A DNA stretch of 37,317 bases from UBA7887 sp964408735. Its GTDB lineage: Bacteria; Pseudomonadota; Alphaproteobacteria; UBA7887. This document shows, piece after piece, positions 1 through 10,400 of the stretch. The notes under the pieces are model-generated. The model was not told the origin of the DNA. It saw nothing but the letters and a program-made list of their open reading frames with translations, and made no database searches. Location: the NCBI GenBank assembly GCA_964408735.1, contig CAYPAX010000039.1, forward strand, positions 1 to 37,317, given 5' to 3'. Numbering within the stretch: position 1 is the stretch's first letter; each line of letters opens with the position of its first letter. The position numbers were made by a program, and so were the translations under genes.

Positions 1-1
1 T

Positions 2-2977
2 ACCTTCTACCATATCTTCGGCGCCGGGGTCAGCGATCAGGCCTGGCCGATCTACGCGCTCGACGGCAATCCGAATACCCTGTTCCAATGGTCCTTTTCG
101 GGCGACGGATACCGCGAGTTCTGGGAGATGACCCTGCATCGGCCGTTGCGCACGGACGCCATCACCGTGCACCACTGGCCTGACGAGGGCAATCGGCTGG
201 TGCGCTATCGCTTCCGGCTCTACGACCATTTCGAGAATGTGCTGTTCTCCACCGACGTCGAGACCGACGGCATCAAGGATGTCATCGCCGTCGATCCCGA
301 GCTCGATTTCTTCGCCATGCAAATCAGAGTGCTCGAAGCCGTGGGCAAGACTCCGGCGATCAGCGAGATCGAGGCCCAGGTGCTCGATTCCGTGGCCTAC
401 GAGCCGTTGTCCCATTCGCCGTGGCAGATCGTCTTTCCGCGCCCCGATCACGGCAGCCGCGCCGCCTTCGAGCATAGCCGCACCCTGCATGTGCTGGGCA
501 GCAGCGCTTTCGAGGACGGCACGCGCGTTGCCATGCGGGCGCAGGCGCTGCGGGCGATGCCACGGCCCAGCCTGCATCTGTATGTCGATACGGAAGAGGA
601 CGTGGTGGCCGACGACGATCAGCTCAGCCTGCGCGAGGCCATCCTGTTTCTCGACGGAAGGCATAGCCTGACAGAGTCCGAATTGGAGCTTGTCGAAGGC
701 GAGCCGGGATGGGCGGCGACCATCGAGCTGTTGGTGGACCGCATCGCCTTGCGCGAGCCGCTGCCGACAATCCGCTATCCCGAGATTCGTCTGCTCGGCG
801 AAGGCACGCGTCTGGAAGGGCAGGCGCGCCTGCTCGCCTTCGAGGATAGCGTGCGGGTCAGAGTGAGCGGCCTGACGCTTGCGGGCAGCATCAGCGCCGA
901 GGGCGTCGGCATGCTCAGCATCACGGATTCGGTCATGAGCGATTTCGGCGCGGTCGGCCTCTCCAGCGGCACTGCCAGGACACAGGTCGCCCGCAGCCGT
1001 TTCGCGCGCGGAGAGCTTGCCATCGCTACCGAGGCGGAGCTGCATGTGCTGGAAAGCCGTTTCGAGGCGCTTGCCACGGCAATCCTGCCGGCGCAACGGC
1101 AGCCCACGGTTCTCTTCGCCAATCGCTTCGAGGATGTGCCTGTGCCGCTCCAATTGCTCCGAGGGGGCGAGGGGAATGAGACGATCATCGCCGTCGGCAA
1201 CCATGCGGAAGGCGCTCTTGCGCCTGTCGCCCGGCCGGCTGGCGACAATGACCTGTGGGCTCGCGAGCGCGCTGGGATGTTCTTGGCCAATACGCCACGC
1301 CGCTTGGGGTTGCCGGGCGAGATATTCACGCTCGAACGCGTCACCTTCAGCGGCGACGGCGTCATCGATATGCGCGAAGGGCAGGGGCAGGCCGCCCTGC
1401 GTCATATGGAATTCGATGGCGAAGGCGCGCGCTGCCTTGTCGCGCGGGCCGGCAAGCGTCACCGCCTGATCGGCCTGCCATTTTTCGCACTGCTATACGA
1501 CACGCCGCTGGACGTGACCTGCGTCGGGCGGAACAATGCCGACCGCCGGCATCTGTTGCCGCCGGGTGGTGACGAGCTCGCCGCCTTGACCGACAGTGTG
1601 GCAATGACCAGCATATCGGCTTCCGACCAGCCCGAGCCTCTGCTGCAGCGGGCGGAACTGGATGGGTTCCCGCTGACGCTTCGCAACACCGCCTTCGGCG
1701 ACGGTCTGGCTGTGCCGGACCGGCGCCCCGGGCGGCGAGCCGAGGCTATCGGACAGCTTGTCGCCGCCATGGTCGAGGCCGGCAATCCGCAAGCCGCGGT
1801 CGCCGCCGCACTTGCCGCGCACGATCGCCTGCCGGGCAATGCCGGGATCGTCGAGACCGCGTTCTACGCCGCCGAGCGCTGGGCACGGCAACTTGAGGAA
1901 GCCGGTGCCTTCGACGACGCCGGTGACTTGCTCTCTGATATGCGCGACAGGCTCGGCGGTGGGGCAGAGGCCGACGAGGTCTATCGTTCCCATCTGCACC
2001 GCTATGCCGAGGCCAGCATCGCCGCATCAGCCTGGACGAAGGCCATCGACATTTACGATGCTGTTCTCGCCGAAGACCCGGCCGACGAGATTGCATCGAA
2101 CAATCTTGTCTATACTTATCGCCAGTGGGCCATCGCCCGCGTTGACGACGAGCCTCCGGATGCCTTGGTGCAATGGCTCGACGAAGCGGCCGTGGCGCGC
2201 CCTGCCATGGCAAACGATTTCTCTGAGATCGCCGACGCTATCCTGATGCGGGCGCTCAGTGCCGCGGTGGATGACGGTCGCTACGAACATGCCTTCGACA
2301 CTGCCGGCCTCGCCTTTTTGCGGGCCGAGACCGTGGATAACCGTAACAACCTGGTTTTCGTCTTTCAGGAATGGGTCACGAATATCGACGTCGCCGGTGC
2401 CATCGCGGCCTTGGCCGTGGCCCATGAGCGCCACCCGGAAATCGGCGACTTCGACGAGGTCGTCAACATCGCCGTTGGTAACAGGGTAGTGGCGCTGATA
2501 GATGGCGGCGACGCAGCATCGGCACTGGCTGTCGCCGAGGCCTTGCTGGCGGCCTCCGACGATCCCCGCTTCGATGAGATCTATGTCTATGCCGCGATAC
2601 GCCATACGGACCAAGTGCGCTCGCAGAGCGGCTTCGACATGGCAATGTCGGCGATAGAGTCAGCCATCTTCAGCCATCCGAACCTTTCAGCCTTGCGGCA
2701 AAACGCCGCCGGGTTGGCCAACGATCAGGCCATCGCGCATGCGAATGACGGCAATCCGGCAGAAGCCGTCGCCACCTACCGCCGTGGCCTGGCGCTTGAT
2801 CCGCAAAGCGAGCTGCTACGGAACAACCTGTACATCACTTACGTGAACTGGGCCGTCGATCTGGTCAACAACGGCAGCCATGCGGAAGGCTTGCGCGTGG
2901 CCGAGGAAGCCCTCGGATTATACGCCGGCGATGCCAAGCTGATCGAGATTCGCGACTTTGCGAGGCAACGAATGTGA
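2..2977 (+). CDS. Large beta-helix and TPR repeat protein, 5' end outside window
   Basis: The reading frame is open from the first complete codon, so the gene starts upstream; the ATG at 128 is only an internal Met. Three parts are visible. Nucleotides 2 to about 400 resemble a discoidin/F5-8C-like carbohydrate-binding sandwich (a DGN..T pattern, then a W.M.L strand and an I.V.HW strand). About 600-1600 contains an LSLREAI motif, typical of the CSLREA parallel beta-helix families, followed by short strand-turn repeats such as SRFARGE and SRFEALA. About 1740-2960 is helical TPR-like repeat with recurring NNLVYTYRQWA, NNLVFVFQEWV and NNLYITYVNWA units. This suggests a cell-surface or periplasmic binding scaffold; the export signal would lie outside the window. 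The stop overlaps the next gene by one base (TGATG), so the two are probably coupled. Real gene: high confidence. Domain calls are pattern-based and function is unknown. Confidence 0.8.
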   Translation, partial: TFYHIFGAGVSDQAWPIYALDGNPNTLFQWSFSGDGYREFWEMTLHRPLRTDAITVHHWPDEGNRLVRYRFRLYDHFENVLFSTDVETDGIKDVIAVDPELDFFAMQIRVLEAVGKTPAISEIEAQVLDSVAYEPLSHSPWQIVFPRPDHGSRAAFEHSRTLHVLGSSAFEDGTRVAMRAQALRAMPRPSLHLYVDTEEDVVADDDQLSLREAILFLDGRHSLTESELELVEGEPGWAATIELLVDRIALREPLPTIRYPEIRLLGEGTRLEGQARLLAFEDSVRVRVSGLTLAGSISAEGVGMLSITDSVMSDFGAVGLSSGTARTQVARSRFARGELAIATEAELHVLESRFEALATAILPAQRQPTVLFANRFEDVPVPLQLLRGGEGNETIIAVGNHAEGALAPVARPAGDNDLWARERAGMFLANTPRRLGLPGEIFTLERVTFSGDGVIDMREGQGQAALRHMEFDGEGARCLVARAGKRHRLIGLPFFALLYDTPLDVTCVGRNNADRRHLLPPGGDELAALTDSVAMTSISASDQPEPLLQRAELDGFPLTLRNTAFGDGLAVPDRRPGRRAEAIGQLVAAMVEAGNPQAAVAAALAAHDRLPGNAGIVETAFYAAERWARQLEEAGAFDDAGDLLSDMRDRLGGGAEADEVYRSHLHRYAEASIAASAWTKAIDIYDAVLAEDPADEIASNNLVYTYRQWAIARVDDEPPDALVQWLDEAAVARPAMANDFSEIADAILMRALSAAVDDGRYEHAFDTAGLAFLRAETVDNRNNLVFVFQEWVTNIDVAGAIAALAVAHERHPEIGDFDEVVNIAVGNRVVALIDGGDAASALAVAEALLAASDDPRFDEIYVYAAIRHTDQVRSQSGFDMAMSAIESAIFSHPNLSALRQNAAGLANDQAIAHANDGNPAEAVATYRRGLALDPQSELLRNNLYITYVNWAVDLVNNGSHAEGLRVAEEALGLYAGDAKLIEIRDFARQRM

Positions 2978-5900
2978 TGGCCTACTTCAAGCACGTTCTT
3001 ATCGCAGCAACCGCACTTTGCCTCTGCTTCATCGCGCCGGTTCGCGCTGATATTCCCAGCGAAGCCGAGTACCAGACAGCCCGCGAAGGGGTGGCGTTGC
3101 TATTCCGGCGCACCAAACAGGCGCGCGAGATGATCAACGATGCGCGCTTCGATCCCGACGTGCTCGCGGATCACTTGGGGCCGAACATCGACGACCTGTT
3201 TGCCTATGTCCGCGACGAGATCGCGCTCGAGCCCTATGCCGGCGTGATGCGCTTTGCCGAGGGCACGCTGATGTCGCGCGCGGGCAGTGCCTGCGATCAA
3301 AGCGTGCTGCTGGCGACCCTGCTGCGCTATCACGGCCACGACGTACGCTTCGCTCGGGCCAGTCTTGACGATGCCGCAGCGGCGCGCGTTCTGGCCCAGG
3401 CCACGAGCCCGGTCGTGCGGCCCTTTGCGGATATCGGCGATCCTGCCCTGGTCGGTCTTTACGAGACCATGGGCCTGAGCGCGGAGGAAGCGGCCGACGN
3501 NNNNNNNNNNNNNNNNNNNNNNNNNNNNNNNNNNNNNNNNNNNNNNNNNNNNNNNNNNNNNNNNNNNNNNNNNNNNNNNNNNNNNNNNNNNNNNNNNNNC
3601 CGACGGCTACGACTGGAACATGGAGACGCTGCAAGCGGAGTTCGCCGCGGCGGGCGTTATATTTGATGGCGCGGGGATCACGCAGGCTGCCGTGGCCGGG
3701 CTGCGCGATCACTGCTGGGTGCAGGTCCTTGTCGAGGGAAGCTGGCGCGATCTCGATCCCGTGCTGGACGAGAAGGTCGCCGAGCCACTTGCCACGCCAC
3801 CGATCTTGCCCGGCGACCTGCTGCATCGCCTGCGCGTGACGGTGGAAATTGCCCAGAATGTCGATGGTGTCGTCACGAACAAGGTCAGTCTCGACGAGAC
3901 GGTTCCGCTCGGCCGGGCCGTAAGCCATCTCTCCCTTTCGATCGTGCCCGAGATCGTCGAGGGGGATGCCTTCCAGCAACTCAACGACCCCGCTTTCGTG
4001 CGCGCCTTCGAGGTCGCCTGGCCGGCGCTGCGTGTCGGCAGCGACTATTACGAAGGCGAGCCCTTCGACCTCAATGGCAATATCGTCGCGCGGGAAGTGT
4101 CGTCGCGAATCCCGCTGCAGGAAGCCTTCGATGCCCCCATCAGCGTGCTCGACGATTTGTTCGGCGGTGGCGAAGAGGCGGCGCCGGCGCCTGTGGCAGG
4201 GAGCCTAGACCGGGTTACGGTCACCTTCACGCAGATCGCTCCCGATGGCAGCGAGCAGATCGCACGCCGCGACATCGTTCGCCCACCGCAACCCGGGCAG
4301 GACGCGGACGCCGTCAAGATGCAGGCCCGGCGTCAGCTCATGGGCCGCTTCGACATGCTCGCCAGCGGCAGCCGGCTCGATGCCGCATTCACCCTGGCCC
4401 AGCAAATGGACGCGTTCCTGGCCAACCGCCAGGCATTGTTGACGGCCCTGGCAGACGCCTATGGCCGCCCCCAACCTAACCAGACCACGGTCTACGAAAA
4501 CCGTTTCCAGCCCTATCCCTCGGCACTGCTGGGTTTCTTGATGAGCCGTGCGGCATTGCTCGATCAGCATGCGGCGGAAACCTTTCCCGATCTGGTCGCC
4601 TATTTGCCGGCACCGGTATTGGTCGCCTTCCGTCTCGGCTCGGTGGCCAAGACAGCTGACCAAGTGGCTTTCGATGCCGGCTTCGATATTCTCTTCAACC
4701 CGGTCGATGCCGTCTCGCGTGATGGCGAGGTAGCGCCGGACGTGCGCGCCGAGCTGCGTTTCCGCCAAGGTCTTGTCGACACTTTGCTGGAATATCTCGC
4801 CCTCGGCGGCGGCGACGCGGTCAATGCCCATTCCGTGCTGGCCCGAGCACATGCCGAAGGCGTGCCCTTGATCGCGCTCAATGGCCCTGATGATCCGCGC
4901 CTGGCGGAGATAGACATCGATCCCGTGACTGCCGGCGCGCTGGCTGCGGACCTGGCAAGCGGGCACGCGCTGCTCGCCCCGGCGCAGGCAGTACACTTGG
5001 ACGGGCATGCGGCGTTTGCCTGGTGGCGGCTCGATCCCGCGACGGGCGTGCTGTTGGGAATCGATCCTCTCGGCGGCGGCTCGGCGATGATGGAATACAT
5101 TGTCGGCCAGCTTCCCGCGATCCTGACCATGGGCACGATCTGCGGCATATTCGCCTTTGTGCTCGAAGGCGAGCTGACGGCGAGCAACGTGGGATTATGC
5201 ATCGTGCTGTCGGTGGCTGGCGGCCTGGCTGCGCCGTACATTCAAGCCGCCTGGGTGCGGGTGCTGCAATGGGTGTTGTCACGCATCGCACCGGGCCTCG
5301 TCGCTTCCTTGCCCGCGGCCGGTGGCAGTGGAGCGGGTGCGGCGGCGGCGGGCGGCGGTATGCTCGCAGGCATGCGGGCGTTCTCCGGCGGCCGCGGCAG
5401 TGGTGCGCGGCCCGCTCCGGGCTCAGGCTCGCGCCCGGTCATCGAGACGCCCGGCGGCCCGCGCAATAGTGGCCGTTTCAACGAAGCGCGGGCCCGTCCC
5501 CAGGAAGGGCAGGGGCGTCCGCGCGACAACCTCGTCGACTCCGGGGCCGATACCAACGTGGGCGGCGGCGGCCGCACAGGACCTACTGGCACCGAAATCA
5601 TAGAGGGTGGCGGCGGCCGGCGGACAGGCCCGCGCCCGGCGGAGAATCTGGTCGAGCAGCCTGCTGTGCGCGAGGGCCAGGGCCAGGGCGAGGGCGTGAC
5701 ACCGGGGCCGAGGACTCCGCGCGAGCAATTCCGCGACATGGTCGAGGAAGCGATGGGGCCCGGGCGTGGCGATGGCTTCGACATGACGGTGCCGCGCACG
5801 CGCTTCGAGCGCATGACCGAAACCCAACGCCAAGCCGCCCGCGAGGCTTTCGAGCGCGTTCGCCGGGCCGATCCGCTTGGCGATCCCAAGCAGCAATTGC

Positions 5901-7480
5901 ACGAGATCATGGAAGCCGCGCAAAACGGCGTTCCCGTGCCCGAGATCATCGCGCGGACCGCGGCCAGGGACCCGCAATTCACGAATCTGGAAGCATTGGC
6001 CCGCGAGGCCGGCGTGACGCCGCAGCGAATGCGCGAGATGGTCGAAAGCCAAATGGCCGAGGCTCAACCCGGCCAGGAGCTCTACGTCGACGAAGCCGGG
6101 CTGCTTCGCACGCGCCCGCAAGGCGGCCCCACATCGGGCCGCACCCTGCACGAGCGCCAGCTCATGGAGATGGACCCGCAAGGCAATCGCAGCGATGCGG
6201 CGCGTGAGGCGCGTTGGCGGGCGGAGCGCGATGCGGCTGACGGAATCACGCCTGAGCAGAGCCTGGTCGGAGCCGCGCATAACAACGAGATGTCGCTGGC
6301 CGAATTCCAGAACCGCACCGGCCAGACCCGGCAACAGGCCCAGGAAAACCTGTCGGAATATCTGCAAGAGCGCTATCGCATGAGCGAGGCCGAGGCCAAC
6401 CAGGCCGCGGCCGAGTGGGCAGGGCGGGGCAGCACCGAGACGGTTGCGCCGCCGGGTCCCGAGACCGATCCCCTCACCAGTCCCTGGGGCGAGACCCCGA
6501 CGGGCGGCGAGACACCGCCGTGGCAACGCCAGCCCGGCGATACGGTTCGACTGCCCGTGGCCGAAACCCCGGTCGGCGAGAGCGTGCCAGCGCCGGTCGG
6601 GCCAGGTGAAACGGTGCGTATCCCGCGGGCCGAGCTTGAGCGCATTGTCAACGAAGGTGGGCCTGGAGATACCGTGCGCATCCCTCGGGCCGAGCTCGAG
6701 CGCATCGTCAACGAGGGCGGGCCTGGCGAGACCGTGAATATTCCCCGCGCGGAGCTTGAGGCCCTGATGAACGAAGGCGGCCCGGGCGAAACCGCGAGGA
6801 TTCCACGTTCCGAAATCGAACGCCTGATGGCAGAGGAAAACCGCCCGGTGGTCGAGGAGCTGACGCCCGAAGACCTCGGTATTCCCGCCCGCGAGACCCC
6901 CGAGCAGGTGGTCGAGCGCCTGCGCGGCCAGGAGGAGGCCGGCGAAGCCTTAAGCGACATGCAGCAGGTGGAGCGCTGGCAGGCGGAGCGTGAGATCCAA
7001 CAGCGCGAGGATGTCCGCCTGCACCGGGAGCGTCAGGCCGAGCTGCTGCGCCGACAGAACGAGGTGGGCGAGTTCGATGTGCCGCCAAGGCCGGGCCGGC
7101 AGATGCGCAATCCCGAAGATGGCAACTATCCGCGCCGGCCGTTGGTCCGGGGCGATGCCAATTATGTTCGCAACATCATGGAGAATTCGCCCTATCGCCG
7201 CACCCAGCCGGATGTCTCGGGCCAGGTGGTCAACCGCTATGTCGAGCAAATGTTGGCGGGCGAGTTTCCCACCAGTCCTGACGGCATGCCCATAACTATC
7301 GGTTCGCAAAACCAGATCGTCCAGGGCCACCACCGCTTGATCGCCGCTCAGGTCGTCAGGCAGCTCACCGGACGCCCCCTGACGGAAGGGCCGAACCGGA
7401 TCATTCCAGAGGGTGAAATCGTCACCGACCCCGGTGCCAATCCGCCAGCAAGCGGCTGGAATGGCGTCGGCGTGGATTGA
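2977..7480 (+). CDS. Transglutaminase-like exported protein with repeat body and ParB-like C-terminal tail (interrupted by gap)
   Basis: The ATG at 2977 overlaps the upstream stop; a GTG at 2974 is the alternative. Residues 1-24 form a Sec signal peptide ending VRA-D. A transglutaminase-core Cys sits in GSACDQS (Cys106, codon 3292). After the gap, a His in DHCWVQV (3710) and an Asp in WRDLDPV (3755) complete the Cys-His-Asp triad. The frame differs by one across the 100 Ns, which only means the true gap is a multiple of three; I treat both sides as one gene. Downstream lie a hydrophobic stretch of about two helices (5088-5250), a Gly/Arg/Pro-rich low-complexity segment (5290-5680), charged helical sequence, four 20-residue tandem repeats (6599-6838) and a C-terminal domain with GHHRLIAA (GHHR at 7325-7336), a motif of ParB/sulfiredoxin-like folds found in several toxin tips. 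At least 1460 residues are visible. Function is inferred only: a cell-surface cross-linking or proteolytic enzyme, or a polymorphic-toxin-like effector. Confidence 0.75.
3500..3599. other. Assembly gap of 100 Ns
   Basis: Exactly 100 consecutive Ns interrupt the transglutaminase-like gene between its catalytic Cys and His. The round number is the usual placeholder for a scaffold gap of estimated or unknown size. For the gene to be intact the real gap must be divisible by three, because one leftover base before the gap plus two after it make up one codon. Confidence 0.99.
6599..6838 (+). repeat. Four 60-bp in-frame tandem repeats
   Basis: Units start at 6599, 6659, 6719 and 6779. Each encodes 20 residues of the form GPGETVRIPRAELERIVNEG, with units 3 and 4 more diverged (VNIPRAELEALM, ARIPRSEIERLM). 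A degenerate related unit (GDTVRLPVAETPVGE) precedes them. Codon choice differs between units, so these are not very recent duplications. Each unit looks like a Gly-Pro turn, a short strand and an amphipathic helix. Confidence 0.9.
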
Positions 7481-7490
7481 CGGGGCCGAT

Positions 7491-10400
7491 ATGCGCCGAA
7501 TTGCCTTTGCTGCGATCCTCTGCCTGTCAGCCTCGCTGACCCATGCTCAGCAGCAGTCGCCGCTCGAGGGCAACCTGATCACCGAGGCCTTGTCGCTTCT
7601 GGTCGAGAGTTTCGAAACGCGTGACAGCCTGCTCGGCGAAGCACCACCGCCGGGTGGCGCCTATCTGACGCTGCGGGCGCAGATCACGAACCGCCATCTG
7701 GAGAATGCGGTCACCCTGCCGCCCGTCCAGGAGATGTTTGCCCTCGACCTCGGCGCCCGGGGCGCCGCCGGCCTGCATCCCCTGAGCGCGGATCTGTTCG
7801 ATCCTTTCTGGGGCGTGCTGGCACTTGCACCGGGGGAGACCCGATTGGTCGAGATGGCGTTCGCTATTCCCGGCGATGCCGCGCCGGACATCACTCTGCT
7901 CTATTTGGGCGAAGGCGATGCCAGGGCGCTGCAGCTTGCCGGCACTCGGGCGGCCGATGCGACGGTGCAGGCGGAGGGCCGAAATTCAGATGCGGCTTTG
8001 ACGGTTCATGCGCTGTCATTCGCCGACAGCCATGGTGATTTCCGCGCACCGGCCGGGCATCGCCTAGCCCTGGTCGACTTTTCGCTGCAGGCGCTGAGGC
8101 CGCCGCGCGGGCGAACGGCATTGGCGCGCTTCCTGGCCCTTGTCGAGGACGGCTCGTATGTCAGCCAGGCCGATGCGGCCAGCACCGTGACGACGCCTTT
8201 CGTCGGTTGGCCTGAGGCCTTGCCCGCCGGTGTTACGGCGCGCGCACGCGCAGTCTTCGTGGTGCCGTCAGAAACCGGCGACCTGGCCTTTCAGCTCTAT
8301 ACGCCGTCCGGGCCCCTGGCTCTCGACCTGACACCCGATATCCCTTCGCCTGAACCGTCCGAGGCCTTGTCGGCCCCTGAGCAGGCCGGTGGCTTGCGCG
8401 TCACCCTGTACGATGCGGCGGAGAGGCCGGATATCGGACTCTCCGATGCGGCGCTACGTATCGTTGCCATCGATATCGGCCTCAAGCTCGAAGGTGCGCG
8501 GACACCGGTCTTTCCCTTGCGCGTCGGTGGTGCCATGGCGCTGATCGACGGTGCCGGCGCGGCCCATGCGCCGGTCGATATCGGTGCTCGATTGCACCGG
8601 CCGCTGGGGGACGGCGAACTCTGGGAGGGGCAGGAATATCGCGGCGCCGTGGCCTTTGCCGTTCCCGTTGCCTGGCAGACATTCTTTCTCGAGGTTCAGG
8701 GTCCCGGCGAGACCGTCTCGGTGATCGTCCCTGTCAGAGCTGTCGAGCCGGCACCGGAACCTGAACCTGTGCCTGAGCTGACCGGCTTCGATGCGGCGAT
8801 CGAGACAGCAGGCGGCGAGGACGCCTTCGGTCGCGCGATCAAGGTCTTACGCCGACGCTGGCAGCGTTTGGACGCGGCTGGACAACAGGTCGTGCTCGAC
8901 GCCTTCGAAAGGCTGCAGCCCTTGATGCCGGCGCTGCCGCCGGCGGCGACCTTGCGCCGCCTGGTACTGCGCGGCGGCGACAGCGCCTCGGTCGACGAGG
9001 CCATGGTATCGGCCTTGCTGGACGATGCGATCGACGGTCTGGCGCTTGGCGACGTGGCGTCCGCCCTCGGCTTGCCACGTGACGAAGCACTTGCACGTTT
9101 GAGCCAGGCTTTTGCCGATATGCGGCCCAACACCGCGCTGGTCGTGGACGGGGGCGGGCGCTTGCGCCTGGCAACGGCCAACCAGCAAGAGATCGAGGCA
9201 GCAGAACTTGCGGTGATGCTACGCCGCATGGTGCCGCAGATGACAGCGGCCGAGGCGCTACAGCGGACCGAGGCAGCGCAGGCGCTCGGTCTTGGGAGGG
9301 CGGCCACCGTGGCGGGTGCCGCTTTCGAGCATGGGATTCCTGCAGCCTCTCTCGGCGCCCGTTTCGGCCTCGACGAAACCGCGCTGGCGCAGGTCTTGCT
9401 CTCTTATCTCGATGCGCGCGGGCCGGCGGTGGATGCCGCCGAACAGCAGCGCCGGGTGGCCGCCTATTTGGCTGCCGAGGCACCGATTCCGGAGCCCGAA
9501 CCACCTGCGATGGTGACTGTCTTCCTGCCGCTGGCATCCGACGGCTTGCCGACACCGGCGGAACCGGTATTCGTGCCGCCGCAGCTCGCCTTGGCGCTGC
9601 CGGCGGCCCTCGACAGGCCGCCGCGCTGGGAGAATGCCCCCATCGACCTCGTCACGGTATTCCTGCCGGCCGCACCGTCAGCGCTCGCTCTGCCCAGGCC
9701 TCCCATCATGGTCGCGGCGATCGATCCCTCGGTGCCGTTGCCGTCGCCACTGCCCCTGCCGTGGCGGGATCCGGAGCCGGAGCCGGAGCCACAAGACCCT
9801 GTGGCGGCGCTGCTTGCCGAGGCCGAAGCGCTGCGCCGGGCCGACAAGCTCACCACGCCAGTCGGCGAGTCGGCCATCGACCGCTATCGCCAGGTGTTGG
9901 GGCTTGACCCCGGCAATGCGGCGGCGCTGGCCGGCATCGCGGGTATCGGCGCGACCTATCGCGGCTGGGGGCGCAGCAATCTTGCGCGTGGCAACAACAC
10001 CAAAGCGGCGACCTATTTCAACCGTGCCGTGGCGGTCGATGCCAGGGACGGCACGGCCCATGCCCTGCTCGGCCTGGCGCGACAGCGCTCAGGCGACATC
10101 GCGGGCGCCGAGGCCGCCTATCGCGACGCCCTGGCCATCGATCCCGGCATCGGCGATCTCCACCGCGCCTTGGGCCTGATGCTGTACCGGGCCGGGCGCT
10201 ATGCGGAGACGGCATCGGCGCTCGGCGATGCGGCACGGAACGGCGCGGGCGACGCCACGACGTGGCTCTATTTCGGCTTGTCGGCGATAAAGCTCGGCAG
10301 TCTCAACGGCGCCGAATCCGCCTTCCGCGCCGGCATGGAGGCCGCACCCGCCGATGCCCGCCTGCACCGCGAGCTGGGCTACCTGCTGCTCGAGCTGCAA

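Noticed and set aside
3134..3979. 281-codon minus-strand open frame spanning the N gap
   Set aside because: It exists only because Ns do not create stops, and it is antisense to the transglutaminase domain.
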